Shown one piece after another: positions 36,716 through 48,074 of a stretch of 64,000 bases of DNA. Under the pieces are notes generated by a model. That model saw only the letters and a program-made list of their open reading frames with translations, was not told the DNA's origin and did no database searches. Each line of letters starts with the position of its first letter. Within the stretch, counting starts at the first letter, position 1. Source of the stretch: Stichopus chloronotus (Eukaryota; Echinodermata; Holothuroidea; Aspidochirotida; Stichopodidae); NCBI GenBank assembly GCA_021234535.1, contig CM037840.1, positions 610,697-674,696 on the forward strand, written 5' to 3'. A program made the translations under genes and the position numbers.

Positions 36716-38688
36716 CAATCTTGGACAAAATTCCTTGGGACACCCCGCGCCCCCGTTCAGTGTTCGCTATAGGATTGCTGTTCAAAGGGTACATTCACTT
36801 CTATAGCGCAACATTGGAAAGGGGCGCTGGGTTTCATGTTATCCTCTCACCTAAAATTCAGTATTATATTTGCAACATACGACAAAGTGTCCCAACAATT
36901 TTGTCCAAGATTGTCTGAGAATTTCGAGGGGTTAGAAGCATGCGCAGGGCACAGGAAAATCGTCAGTTTCAAACAAGTTCAACTGCAAAATGTGGGGTGA
37001 TATTCCTTGCAACAAGAAACATCAGCAGTGCATGTTCGGCATGTTTGGGACCTATATTGAAGTTGGTTTACTGTAATAACATTATTGTGTGAATGTTGTC
37101 AATGTTATTACGGAGTAAAGGGAGGAATAAGTCAGTCAAATCCATGTATTTGCACTAAATGTGCTACATAAAATGCAGTCATTGGGGAGGTAACATCTAA
37201 ACTCCAATGCATTTTGTCGACCAGGAAACTACTTTAAAACATTTTTTATGATACAAATGACGTACTTTCGGCTCAAACTCTGATAATGAGACAGGTACCG
37301 AAGAAAAAAACAACAAACAAAAACACTCCCTCAAAAAAAAAAAAAAAAAAACTTACATGTTAGTGGTCCGTTGAAGAAAATCGATGTATATGTGTTATTT
37401 ATTCAAATTGTTTACAGTGATGACGTGGTGTGTGCTCTTAAAGTAACTACGCTTAATGACTATTAGGACTTACTTTCAGGATAATCTGGGTAAAAAAGTG
37501 TACTATCATTATATAAAAAAAAAAAACCTAAAATGCAAATTTCATTAGTGTGACGTTTGCTCATATTCACATAACAGTGACATTGTGGCACCCATTCTAA
37601 TGTACCGTACATGGTGCACTGTAATATGTCAGTCATTTTAAGAGGTTTCAACGGACTTTATAGTACATTTGCTGTTAGAGCTATATCATTATATTGATAT
37701 ACATGTATGTATTACCTTATGTTATATATGAATGAATGAAAAATGAGAAGTTGACAGACATTTGAGTTTATGAATGGATAATTGAGCAGTGAAAAACACT
37801 ATGGTCATGACGTGAATTGAACCCCGGCCTTCCCATCCAAGCTGACTTAGACCTAACAACAGCGTCCGACAGTATAGGTTAATGAAACCCACGTTCTACC
37901 AAATGTTTTGACAGGAAAATTTAAGCAACCCGTAGGAAAACTGCGTAGATTACAAGACTGGAGATTACTTACGTTACCAGCTTCATGCAATGTAAAAATC
38001 GCAGTCACAAATCTTGATTTAGCTGCCAAAAATGTAATAAACCAGACTTTACTAACGTTCTACCATTATTTTAATATTAAGCCGAATCTACAATTCTGAC
38101 TTTAACGCATTTTGGTAGAACGTGGAGCTACTTCAGAACACATTATAACTGGGATTCCTACCAGCATTCTACAATTGCAGTAACACTCCTGTTGCAACGC
38201 AATGCAACAGCTGCTAATCAATGTTATTTCTAAACGCAACTATTTCTGTCCGCATCCAATACCATGAAACAATCTATTCATTCATGATCACTCCTTTTCA
38301 ACAAAAATATACAAATAAACCCCCAAATTAAAATTAAACTTGTTATGTTAATAGTCGAAATTCAGAATACTTTCTTTTAAAAATCCCCAGAAGAATAGGC
38401 CCCAATAAATAATTTTTATGATGCACCTTGTCCAAAAATGTTCAATTTTCTTCAAAATTTCGCTCCAAAATTGCTTCCAAAAAACTCAGACAATCTTGGA
38501 CAAAATTCCTTGGGACACCCCGCGCCCCCGTTCAGTGTTCGCTATAGGATTGCTGTTCAAAGGGTACATTCACTTCTATAGGGCAACATTGGAAAGGGGC
38601 GCGGGGTTTCATGTTATCCTCTCACCTAAAATTCAGTATTATATTTGCAACATACGACAAAGTGTCCCAACAATTTTGTCCAAGATTG
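36716..38688. mobile_element. Composite TA-flanked transposon-like element
   Basis: The insertion splits copy C at a point intact in copies A and B. A TA lies on each side (36714-36715 and 38689-38690), and removing the insert with one TA restores the empty-site sequence seen in B. Both ends are the same 198 bp unit in direct orientation (36716-36913 and 38491-38688), differing at about two bases. Each unit has its own inverted ends, CAATCTTGGACAAAATT and its complement, extending to a GGGACAC motif. The 1577 bp between them begins TCTGAG and ends CTCAGA and has no recognisable transposase. TA duplication suggests a Tc1/mariner-like or similar mechanism. Confidence 0.8.
37889..38125. mobile_element. 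Nested MITE-like inverted-repeat element
   Basis: CCACGTTCTACCAAA at 37889 is mirrored by TTTGGTAGAACGTGG ending at 38125, giving a 237 bp unit inside the composite element. 'cgttctaccatta' occurs again internally near 38058. No target duplication was identified. Confidence 0.5.
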
Positions 38689-39089
38689 TAGCTGGAACCA
38701 CTGAGTTACCAATTTCCAGTTGCTGGACTGGAATTCCCCCATGACCTCAATCTGGTGACGAAAAAGTCAGTAGACTGGTCGGCTTTTGTATTATTGTTTC
38801 TCAATTCTAGAGCCAATGAGTAACATAAGAAAATAAGCAGACGTATAATCTGATAACTTCTATGATAAAACATACACATGTAGAAGAGTGATTACATAAT
38901 GGAATACACTTTTAGAAGAGCACCAGATAAAAGACGGTGTGAAAATCGATACATTCAGTATATGAAAGCGTATGTTTCCCTATGCAACACAATGAATACA
39001 ATTAATAAAAGTAAAAATATTGTCTTAGGATGTAACTAGGAAGTCCCAATGTATATACGACCTCACCATGCAGTATTCATTTGCTTCGA

Positions 39090-39095
39090 TTTATT
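39090..39095 (-). terminator. Polyadenylation signal of TRIM gene C
   Basis: AATAAA on the minus strand about 165 bases after the stop, matching copy A. Confidence 0.6.
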
Positions 39096-39260
39096 CTTGA
39101 TGGTATAGAAATTATATTTCTTCAATTGTTTCAATTGTAAAGGTACTCTGGATCTTGATTAATTATGGCAATGGCGAAAAAACACAAATAAGACGAGATA
39201 GTGAATATTCATTGAAAAGTTTCTCCTTAAATGATCCATCCGTAAGCTACCAAACTACGC

Positions 39261-41465
39261 CTACGTCACTGTAATATTGTACTCATAGATCTTTCCTGAG
39301 ATATATGTTGCTATTAAAAGCTTTTCAGATCCGTCAACCTCTACAGTGTTCAAGTAAGTAGCATCTTTATCAACTTTTCTCGTTGTTAATAAGTGTCGGC
39401 CATTTTGGCTGTAATGAACTAAGGTGCGTCGTTGGCCTGGTAAGTCTTCTCTCCATAACATGTAGATGAAGTCGTTCTTGTCTATACACACACTCCATGG
39501 TCTCATGTTAATACCAGCAAGATCTGGTTTGTTGAATTCATACATCAACTTACTCTCAGATCCCTCCATGGTGACTGCAAATGCTCTCTTACCGCCATAG
39601 TCACAGACTAGAAGCGTACTTGCATATGCAGCGATACCATCCACTCCAGTGATTACATCCGGTAGTTTTATGTTGCCAATATAATTCAGCTGATCATCGA
39701 ATACGTACACAAATCTGCTGTTAGTACAAACAACAATGTGGTTGGTGACAGGATCGTTGGCCACGCAGAATACACGGCGATCAGCTGACCATTCCGAGGT
39801 GACGGCCCTAATGTACTTCCTGTTATATGAACCATCACGAACATCATAAATACCGATTTCATCGGGTTGACAAACTGTTGCAACTCTGAAGTCTGATAAA
39901 AAACAGCAGAGACGGCGTTCAAATCCATAATGGCCTTTTTCTTTCTTGAATTGATCCTGTCGTCGTATTTTTCCATTCCTCCTGATGACAGTGATGTGTG
40001 AGTTCTCACTTAATAGCTTACTACCAGAGATGACGATGTTACCATTCCTGCTACTCGCTATTCCATCGATCCACCAACCCATAGCTTCGAATTCTAATCC
40101 CTCCACATAAACAACAGATTGTTCCTTTTCACTTATCGTGACGTCACTAACGACTAGGTTAGGTATGCCTCTGATATAAATATGTGACAAAGAGTTCAAT
40201 TGTGGATATTCCTTCTTCATTTCTTCTATTAGAGGTTCACATGCTGCTCTAATATCAGGGATACATTGGGCCTGTGCCCACTCGTCCTTGGCTGCAAGAA
40301 TAGATGAAGCAATTGCTCTGGTGACCTCGTACCTTTCAATAATCTGGTTGCAAAAGTCTGATATTTTTGCCACTTCTTTTGTATGCTCCTTTGTGAGAAG
40401 GTCCTTTGACTCTGTTAACTTCTTCAAATAAACATCTAATCTTTCTAGTTTACTGACAAGCTCTTTTTCATCTTTTTCACAATTGTCTTTAAAAAGTTGG
40501 CGTTCATGGTTGTATTTTCTTTCAGTAGCTTTCCTAATTTCATCATACTTTTTATTCAATTTGTTGATTTCTATTTCATACTTGAGATTTGTTTGTCTTT
40601 CCTCATTCTTCCTTTTCTTCTCTATGTCTGTTAAGCCTTGCACTTTTTCTTTTCTGCGTTTTGTAAGTTTCTGCTTGATTTTCCTGGTTTGCTCTTTGTG
40701 CTGATTGATCAATTTATCTGTCTGTTTGGCGACGTTTCCATTTAATTTTTGTTTTGTTGCTTCAGCATTCTTTGGTAACTCATATAATTTACTTTTAAGT
40801 TTCTCTAGTTCTGCAATTTTCGATTCCAACATTTCTCTTTCAGTCTTTGCTAATTCAGTGACGTCATGCAGGTCATGACCTTTATGTTTACCGTATATAC
40901 AAATCACACAAATTGGTTCATTTATACAAGTACTGCAGCATAATTTGGCGTTCTCCTCTAAATGTGTCCGACATCTTGGATCCTCTGTTAGTCTTGCCAA
41001 CTTGTCCAATGTTATGTTTCTATCGTCAACTTTATCCAGTTTCAGAGTACGAGGTTTATGATCGGTAAACATTTTACTGCTGATGTGAACATTGTAACAT
41101 TGTTCGCATAAGAAATCTTTGCACTTGAAGCAATATGCCGAAGCATTGTTTTCCTTGGAACAACTCACACATTCCTTTAAGTCATTAATTTCAAACACTT
41201 TTTGCAGTTTAATAAACTCAACAACACTTTTCATGTGAAAATCAGTCTTAAACCCATCCATACCATTATCTGGTACAGCGCATCGCTGTTTGCACATTGG
41301 ACATAAGATCATTCCATCAAGACTTCCGTTTACCACTGATTGCAGGCATTTGCTGCAGTACCGATGGAGACATGGTAATAATTTTGGCTCTTGAAATATT
41401 TCCAAGCAAACAGGACAGAGAAAGAAGTTTTCTTCCAAGTCTTCTAGAGGATTTGAAGAAGCCAT
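39261..41465 (-). CDS. TRIM-family E3 ubiquitin ligase, copy C
   Basis: A 734-residue paralogue of the ligase in copy A, with the same architecture in one coding exon. The C3HC4 RING spans residues 17-58 with all eight ligands. B-box 1 is at about 99-136. B-box 2 is at about 165-200 and keeps the canonical HKGH motif, with His at 197. The coiled coil is at about 205-430 and the propeller at about 450-734. Differences from copy A concentrate in the coiled coil and propeller, for example around the blade upstream of 'SRFVYVFDDQLNYI', as expected if target recognition is diverging. The start is the ATG at 41465, 31 bases inside the exon. An intron of about 2.1 kb separates it from a conserved non-coding exon ending at 43605. 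Presumed cytoplasmic ubiquitin ligase; the target is unknown. Confidence 0.92.
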   Translation of the reverse strand: MASSNPLEDLEENFFLCPVCLEIFQEPKLLPCLHRYCSKCLQSVVNGSLDGMILCPMCKQRCAVPDNGMDGFKTDFHMKSVVEFIKLQKVFEINDLKECVSCSKENNASAYCFKCKDFLCEQCYNVHISSKMFTDHKPRTLKLDKVDDRNITLDKLARLTEDPRCRTHLEENAKLCCSTCINEPICVICIYGKHKGHDLHDVTELAKTEREMLESKIAELEKLKSKLYELPKNAEATKQKLNGNVAKQTDKLINQHKEQTRKIKQKLTKRRKEKVQGLTDIEKKRKNEERQTNLKYEIEINKLNKKYDEIRKATERKYNHERQLFKDNCEKDEKELVSKLERLDVYLKKLTESKDLLTKEHTKEVAKISDFCNQIIERYEVTRAIASSILAAKDEWAQAQCIPDIRAACEPLIEEMKKEYPQLNSLSHIYIRGIPNLVVSDVTISEKEQSVVYVEGLEFEAMGWWIDGIASSRNGNIVISGSKLLSENSHITVIRRNGKIRRQDQFKKEKGHYGFERRLCCFLSDFRVATVCQPDEIGIYDVRDGSYNRKYIRAVTSEWSADRRVFCVANDPVTNHIVVCTNSRFVYVFDDQLNYIGNIKLPDVITGVDGIAAYASTLLVCDYGGKRAFAVTMEGSESKLMYEFNKPDLAGINMRPWSVCIDKNDFIYMLWREDLPGQRRTLVHYSQNGRHLLTTRKVDKDATYLNTVEVDGSEKLLIATYISGKIYEYNITVT

Positions 41466-41496
41466 TGTCAAGATATATGATTTATCAGCAATTGAT

Positions 41497-43604
41497 CTGA
41501 AACCAAAAAAAAAAATAAGAGCCGAATGAGATCCGAGAGAGAGAGAGAGACAGTAAAGTATGATTAATATTGTGGTAAAACCACCGACAATGTTACAAAT
41601 CCCTACTACTTTGCCGTATAATATATAGGATGAGAGAAAAACGAGAGAATAATTTCAAAGGAGTCATATTACTGTATTTCGAACGGATCTCCAGTCCATC
41701 ATGAGGCAAATACATGGAGACAATGATTGCACGCACTTAAGACGAAATACTGTCTACACAGATGGGACCACGCCATCTACAAAAGTAAGTTTGAGAAATG
41801 CCTAAGACATTTTTTTTTTTATATGTCAACGCTACACAAAACAAAATAAAGACGTGAAGATTTTATTACACAGAGTAACAATGAGTGAATGAACCAAGGA
41901 AAAGTAACTGTACAAGAAGATTAAAATAACTGTAAAATGCAGATTAAAACACTCCAAGTTGCACTCGCGATGTTTCTGTTTTAGTCAGCTTTTAAGTCCT
42001 TTATGGGAAGGCTTTCTCAAATCTTACGTCCGTACCACTGAGACTCATTTCCAATAACTTTAGGGAGCTGTTAGTTAGGTGAAGAGAGTACCGAAAACTC
42101 AGATAATGCTAATACTGTTAAAACCACCAAATTAAGTGAAGATAAGCTGTGCGGTCAGCTTAAAGATATTTCTTTTCTTTACTAGTTCAATATAATTCAC
42201 CTTGCAACATCATTTAAGTCAGCTATAATCCTTTAACAAGACGCTTGCTCAGAACAATGTTTTGATGTGTAGGTTTGTACCGCCAACACATTTAAAGAAC
42301 AGATGTCTTGCAACTTGAAACGACTGTTTAATTGAAATAACTGAGTGAATTTAGCCCGTTGCTTTAAAAGTTAGCACAGGTAAAGTGGCAAACGTCTTTT
42401 TTTTTACAAATAGCTAAGAAGTTTCATTAAGTTTCCAGAAATGAAGAGTTGTAGATTCTTTGTCATGGCTTGATATACACCCCAAATATTACATTGTCAT
42501 ACGCGTCACCGGAGTCGAAAGGCCGAAAAAATTACTTATTTCCGTGACGACTGGCAATGCTGTAGCGGTAGGGAAAGTCAAATTGAAGTGCTGTTCCTGT
42601 CGCAGACATCAAATTCGTTATTGTGTTCACTTCCTAATCGAGTAAAAGTCCTTAGAAATATCAAGAACGACACAAAGAACGGATTACGGTGTAAACTTGG
42701 CGGCATGAACCTCACTTCAAAGTGTACTCTCTCCATCTGAAGTAACAGCTCCCTGCTTAAAAGCAGGCATTCAGTGTTTCTCATTGGTACAATGAAGCCA
42801 ATGAAGTTTTCGTTGTGCCAGTGAAATCAATTATCTAAAAAATATTGATAGCTATATAATAAAAATAATATTGATATCTATATACGTGACATCAATAAAC
42901 ATAGATAGACAGAATACACAGATAGACATTGAGAAAGAAAGATGGTAGACACATAGACGGACAGACGGATAAACAAATAGAAAAACAGACATAGGCCTAC
43001 AGATAAACAGATATGCAGATCTATCTAAATAGTTGTTAGTTTTGTCTATATAGTTGTTGCACTGTAACTGTTTGTTTTAAAAAAAATCCTGCATACTGAT
43101 GCCCCATACTTGGCGCTAAGTGTACGTTCAAATATTCTTCCGAAATCGTTAGAACTGATACTTTCGAGGATTTGTAAGTTGCCTCTATATTTTGTAATGG
43201 AAGAAGTTCTTGTGATATGATGGAGAGTGTTACTATCAGCTTATCAACTTACATGCTCCGTCAAGGAGGGAGTGGTTGATCCTCTCTCGGTCATCAGAAT
43301 CCTGTTCGCAAAGTACACAAACTTTGACGAAGAAAACTGGATAATTTATTCTTCGACCTGTTCACAGTAGATACTGTGACTGCTAGAATTGATACGATTG
43401 TGCCTTTTTGCACAAAACTACTGCCTACCTCTTTATTACTTGAATATTAGTATTAGGAGTTCCATCCGTACCATACGTGACAGCAGCAAATCTAAAGTAA
43501 ATCATTAATTTTACGGGGATAGATATGTGACTTGAAAACTTAGTTCGAAGAAATGGGTAGGAAAGTACCACTTTAGAAGGTTACCAAGCCTTTTATATTC
43601 TTAC
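41497..43604 (-). other. Predicted intron in the 5' UTR of TRIM C
   Basis: Bounded by donor CTG|GTAAGA (exon end 43605) and acceptor tttggtttcag (exon start 41496). It contains a short GA repeat (about 41539-41552) and an AGACAGAT-rich stretch (about 42900-43015). No protein-coding exon was seen. Confidence 0.55.
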
Positions 43605-44830
43605 CAGTACATCCCACTACAGCATACGTCGCCTGATAGCTTAACACGAGCAATCACTTTAGTCCTTGTCTTGAGGTCCGTATCTTCCTGCGATAGACAC
43701 ACATGCAATGTATTCAATGTTATTCTCAGTACTTACTAACTTAGGCCTCCTATACGTTACTGTACACGTTTCGCTCTCGCAACTGCAGTATATAACAACG
43801 GTTTTTATTAATCATCCTTAGAAGAGGATTTTTGATGTTACGTGTAGGGTGATATGTCAATGCCACTCTAAAATTGCAAGTGTAGTGTAAATAGGACAAA
43901 CAATGCAAAACGTTCCAGTTTTTGAGGTAATAACAATACTCACAGTAGACGCCCTCGACGTCAAGTGACAATGTTTGTTTCTGCCTTTAGAGGTAAATTC
44001 CGAGCAAGCCAAATATAACTAGAACTGCATTAGCCTGCAAATAAGCAGAATTGTAATACGGGGTAGGAAAGTCCTTGTTGCTGGGAGTGAGCCAGTCTTC
44101 GTCGATCCACTCCAGTAGCCTTTTTTTTTTCTGAGGGGGGGGGGGTGCCGTTCCCTGTTGGCACCTTTCCCAATCCAATGTTTTGATATCACACTTGACG
44201 AAACAAATATTCCATTGGATCTCTCTCATAACGTTGTAAAACTGCTGCTAAAGGGCCCTATCTCTATATGTTACCATATATGTCGCACGAGACTGTACTG
44301 CTTAGACTTCAGAAGAGAGTAACTCTAGTAGTGCTGTATGATTTGTCAAAACTTGCCCTCTGTTTTCCCACTAAAATGGAACATGCTTCTGTACAAGAAC
44401 GCCATGCTGTAACCACTAAAAAGCATGTCAGCATTCCCGCATTGGGTTGTCCTGCTGACGTTTTGGCTATTCCGTAGACCGCTGCAAACAGAACAACAAG
44501 GAAATGTTCAAAGGCAAGCATTATGCCTGACTTAGACTTATTTATTTTTGAAAAACTTGAATGAACAGCCACAATGTTTCTGTCATGTGACCTTTAACTC
44601 CTCAACCTCACTTAAGAAGCACATTATAATCATCATCGTCACCAACAATGAAGTGCAGCTGCATTTTACCAGTACAGTACTTATCTACATGAACGAACGT
44701 AAGATAGTGTATATGGCATTACGTATGTAGTTTATGAAAGCCTTGCAAACTTCTCATACCTGTTAACACAGAGTGTGGTGACCAATACTGAAGTTGCAAA
44801 AACACTATCCGAGTACAAGATCACTACCTA
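43605..44830 (-). promoter_or_regulatory. 5' exon and promoter region of TRIM C
   Basis: The stretch next to the donor at 43605 ('gtgggatgtactg' then GTAAGA) is repeated beside the equivalent donors of the two pseudogenes (48556 and 51602). Homology continues outward for about 1 kb, including 'gtcctgctgacgtttt' and a 'gtgaccaatactgaagttgc' block that recurs at about 49308. This is where a non-coding first exon and promoter should lie. The transcription start cannot be fixed by eye. Small ORFs here (such as 44309-44572) are not conserved. Confidence 0.5.
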
Positions 44831-45644
44831 AACCACGACCGTAATGTTCAGGATCCAAACTACGTACATAAATGATATTAACAATATCATTCACTCCTTC
44901 TAACAAACTAATCTTTACAATGTCTGGTGAATCAGATGACATAACTATAATTTATGATCATAGATATTTAACAGGAGCCACAATACAACCAAAAAGAATA
45001 TGTTCTGTTATGTTCGTCAATGGTTATGTAGTAACAAGCTATTATTAATCACTGATAAAAGTTACTTCATTGTATTTCATCTCAAGTGAATGAAGCTGCC
45101 AATTATCAATATTAAAATAATACTTTTATAAAGAGAGTGACTTGCACTCAATACATTAATACATTTATACCTTTATTGGATGTGGCATATTAACAATGTG
45201 TGTAGTAAAGTGGCAATGTCTGTGGGCATTATAAAAAGACTCAAAGATGTCCCCTTGATTTTAAAGATCTTTTATTACTGTAAAATGTTTTGATTTTACC
45301 GTTACTTTTCTATGCAAGTATTGCATGGGGTTCGGTATTGACTACAATGGGCATAAACTTCAAAAGTGGCTGTACGAACCATGTGTAATGTTGGCTTCAT
45401 TGATCACACTCCACCACTGTTTCATGAACTTGATGTAATGACCATTTATAATGTACAAACATACTATGGAATTAGGTTTGTTCATGTGATGCAGCACGAT
45501 ATGATTCCCTGCAGGACGATTAATGTAAATGAAAAACAGACCATTCTCCACGGTGTTTCTCTCCTTGAATGAAACTGTTTATTTCCGATGTATCCACTTA
45601 ATAAGTCATAAAATATTTATTTGGTTGGATTCGTTATGGATAGG
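44831..45644. other. Intergenic sequence, no gene seen
   Basis: AT-rich. Two opposite-strand frames over 45360-45572 are complementary shadows with no known features. Confidence 0.4.
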
Positions 45645-46080
45645 AGACTCATACGTACTTCTCTAGTGAGCAGGATATTAAGCGGAATCTCCTATTTTTC
45701 TCAAAATACTTCCTCAGTGTAGTGTCTGCCACTACAGTGGTTAAGCACATATCATCGTCATCTACTTTTATCGTTGTTAGTAACTGTCGGCCATCTTGAC
45801 TATTGTGCAGTAAGGGAAATATTAATTGTTGTGATACGCATATTCCTTTAAAATGTCTATGGAGTCATTCTTGTCTGTGCACATACGTCCACTCGGCACC
45901 GTCTCGCGATAAAGTACTTCCATCATGATCTGGCTTGGTGAGTTCATTCATCAACTTACTTGCAGATCACTCCATGTTGACTGCACATATAGTATACACT
46001 CTCTGGTTGGACTACTGTATGTAGTCGCAGATTGAAAGCAAAGCTGCATGTACATAGGTATGTATTACAGAACGTGTATC
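45645..46080 (-). pseudogene. Detached C-terminal part of TRIM pseudogene 3
   Basis: The nucleotide sequence parallels the last third of the propeller of TRIM A ('ccactacagtggttaagca', 'catctacttttatcgttgttag', 'ctgtcggccatcttgact', 'tcatcaacttactt'). It contains several frame breaks and stops. It is the 3' end of the copy whose N-terminal half lies at 47104-48043, separated by displaced flank sequence. Confidence 0.7.
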
Positions 46081-46184
46081 ATGATCTGCTCAGCCTAGAC
46101 GGCAAGTTCAATTCACTTCAAAACATGATTGGAGGGTGCCTCCAGTATCCATGAGATGTAACAATATAATGTATAGAAGATTAT

Positions 46185-46985
46185 GTAAAAAACGTTCAAA
46201 AAATGAAATGAAAAGGTCACTAGCTCAAACGTACATTGCAAAATGATATGATATAACGTGTCACGATCTCCTCTGGTCTAGCGAAGACTGGTAACATCTG
46301 GATTCCGGATCTTTGACTCCAAACCCAACCAGCACCTTGTCAACCCTCCCCCTTCCCCAAAGAAAAAAAAACACATGAAACGAATAATCCAATGAAAATG
46401 CAAAATGAATACAAAAATTGTCGGAATGACTGAAAGAAAGTCATTAGTAGTGTTTGTGCAAATAATAGAATGGATAGATAAAATTCCTCCTCGTGAACAC
46501 AAATAAGCAAATGTGTAAGACGTTGATGAGAGGTGTATATAATACAAAGAACGCCCTCAGTCTATTGAGAAAAAATACTCGATCTGGTAGATACCAAGCT
46601 CACAAACTGCAGATGACAAGATCACAAAATTTCGAATTGAACAAATTAGAAACTACAATAGTAAATCATGTAATAGATTAACATCAGTTGCTTCGACAGC
46701 ATGTGTAAATATGCCGAATGTAGTCTAATAGCTAGACCATCCTGTTGTTGCAACAATAACTTATTACGTAGAGGAACACAAATAAGACATAGTGCGATGT
46801 CTGAAAAGAACAGTTTAAAGCAATTCAAAGGAATGTTCCTGCTCAAAATGTTCCTGCTTAAAATAAATGGCAGTCTCTTCATATATTATAAAGCTGATAA
46901 CTGCATCTAGTATTGAAAAAGGTGATGATAGTCAATGACTTTCATGTCACAAAACTATGACTACTTCATTCATATAATGTTCCTT
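46185..46985. repeat. Displaced TRIM 3'-flank sequence inside pseudogene 3
   Basis: It matches 18340-18850 of copy A: 'aaaggtcac', 'gtgtcacgatctc', 'ggatctttgactccaaaccca', 'aagtcatt' then 'gtttgtgcaaataatagaatggatagat', and 'ataactgcatctagta'. In the intact copies this sequence lies beyond the stop codon. Here it sits between the two halves of the gene. Confidence 0.6.
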
Positions 46986-47103
46986 ACACACTACAAAAAA
47001 GTTCAAACGCCAATTAAGTGTGGCTGCTAGCTATAGAGAGTTAATCCACACCCCCAAAAGACCACCGCTCTTTAAATTGCTGGTATTCAGTATTGTATTT
47101 TCT

Positions 47104-48043
47104 TTAAGCACCTTCCCTAATTTGATCATACTTTTCATTTACTTTGTTGATTTCGTCTTCAGAATTGAGATTTGTTTGTCTTTCCTCATCGTTCCTTCTC
47201 TTCTCTACGTCTGTTAATCCTTGCTCTTTTTCATTTCTGAGTTCTTCAATTTTGTGTTCAGTTTTGTTGACGTCATGTTTGCACTGATTCATCAATACAT
47301 ATGTCCGCATGGTGACATTTTCTAGTAGCATCCCTTTGGTTGCTTCAACATTGTTAGCTCGTATAGTTTACTTTTGAGTTTTTGTAACTGGCCAATTTTC
47401 CATTCCAACAATTCTCTCTCAGTTTTTGCTAGTTCAGTGACGTCATGCAGGTCATGACCTTTGTGCTCACTGTAAGTACAAACCATACAAATTGGCTCAT
47501 TTATACAGGTAGTGCAGCATAATTTTGCTGTCTCATCTACACGTGTCCGACATATGGGATCCTCTTTTAATGTTGCCAACTTTTCCAGTGTTATGTTCCT
47601 ACTATCAGCAGTATCAAGTTTGAGAGTACGTGACTTATGATCGGTAAGTATTGTACTGCTGATGTGGGCATTATAACATTGTTCGCATAAGAAATCTTTG
47701 CACTTGAAGCAATATCCTGAACTTGCAGTTTCGTCATTGGTACAACTCACACATTTCTTCAAGTCTTTATTTTCAAACTCTGTTTGTAACTGAATAAACT
47801 CAACAATGCTTTTCATATGAAAATCAGTCTTAAACCCACTCCATTATCTGGTATATCACATTGCTGTTTGCACATTGGACATAAGATCGTTCCATCAAAA
47901 CTTGCTTTTATCACTGTTCGAAGGCATTTGCTACAGTATCGATGTAAACATGGTAACAATTTCGGATCTTGAAATATTTCCAAGCAAACGGGACAAAGGA
48001 AAAAGGTTTCTTCCAATTCCTTTAAAGGAGCTGATGAGGCCAT
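47104..48043 (-). pseudogene. TRIM pseudogene 3, N-terminal half
   Basis: It starts like the intact genes with the same ATG context and a complete RING (CPVC, CLH, C--C, CPMC). A frameshift follows after 'IPDNG' near 47840. The reading resumes with B-box 1 and B-box 2 (the HKGH motif is intact), then shifts again near 47335 within the coiled coil. Homology ends near 47104. The acceptor and the 5' donor at 48556 survive. Two frameshifts and the lost continuity with the propeller make a full-length product impossible; a short RING-only peptide could in principle be made. Confidence 0.85.
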
Positions 48044-48074
48044 TGTCAAGAATTTGTGACTTCACGGTAGTTTA

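Larger units (their letters stand above)
33663..41496. repeat. Segmental duplication copy C (TRIM gene plus 3' flank)
   Basis: It has the same order of landmarks as copy A, from the hairpin edge through the 87-codon block and CA run to an intact TRIM gene. It is more diverged than A is from B, lacks about 270 bases present in A (17908-18176) and B, and is interrupted by a 1973 bp transposon-like insertion. Confidence 0.85.

Noticed and set aside
36685..36918. Related frames in the 198 bp units (also 38418-38744)
   Set aside because: The similarity is explained by the transposon-like unit itself; the sequence carries inverted termini and no start or domain.
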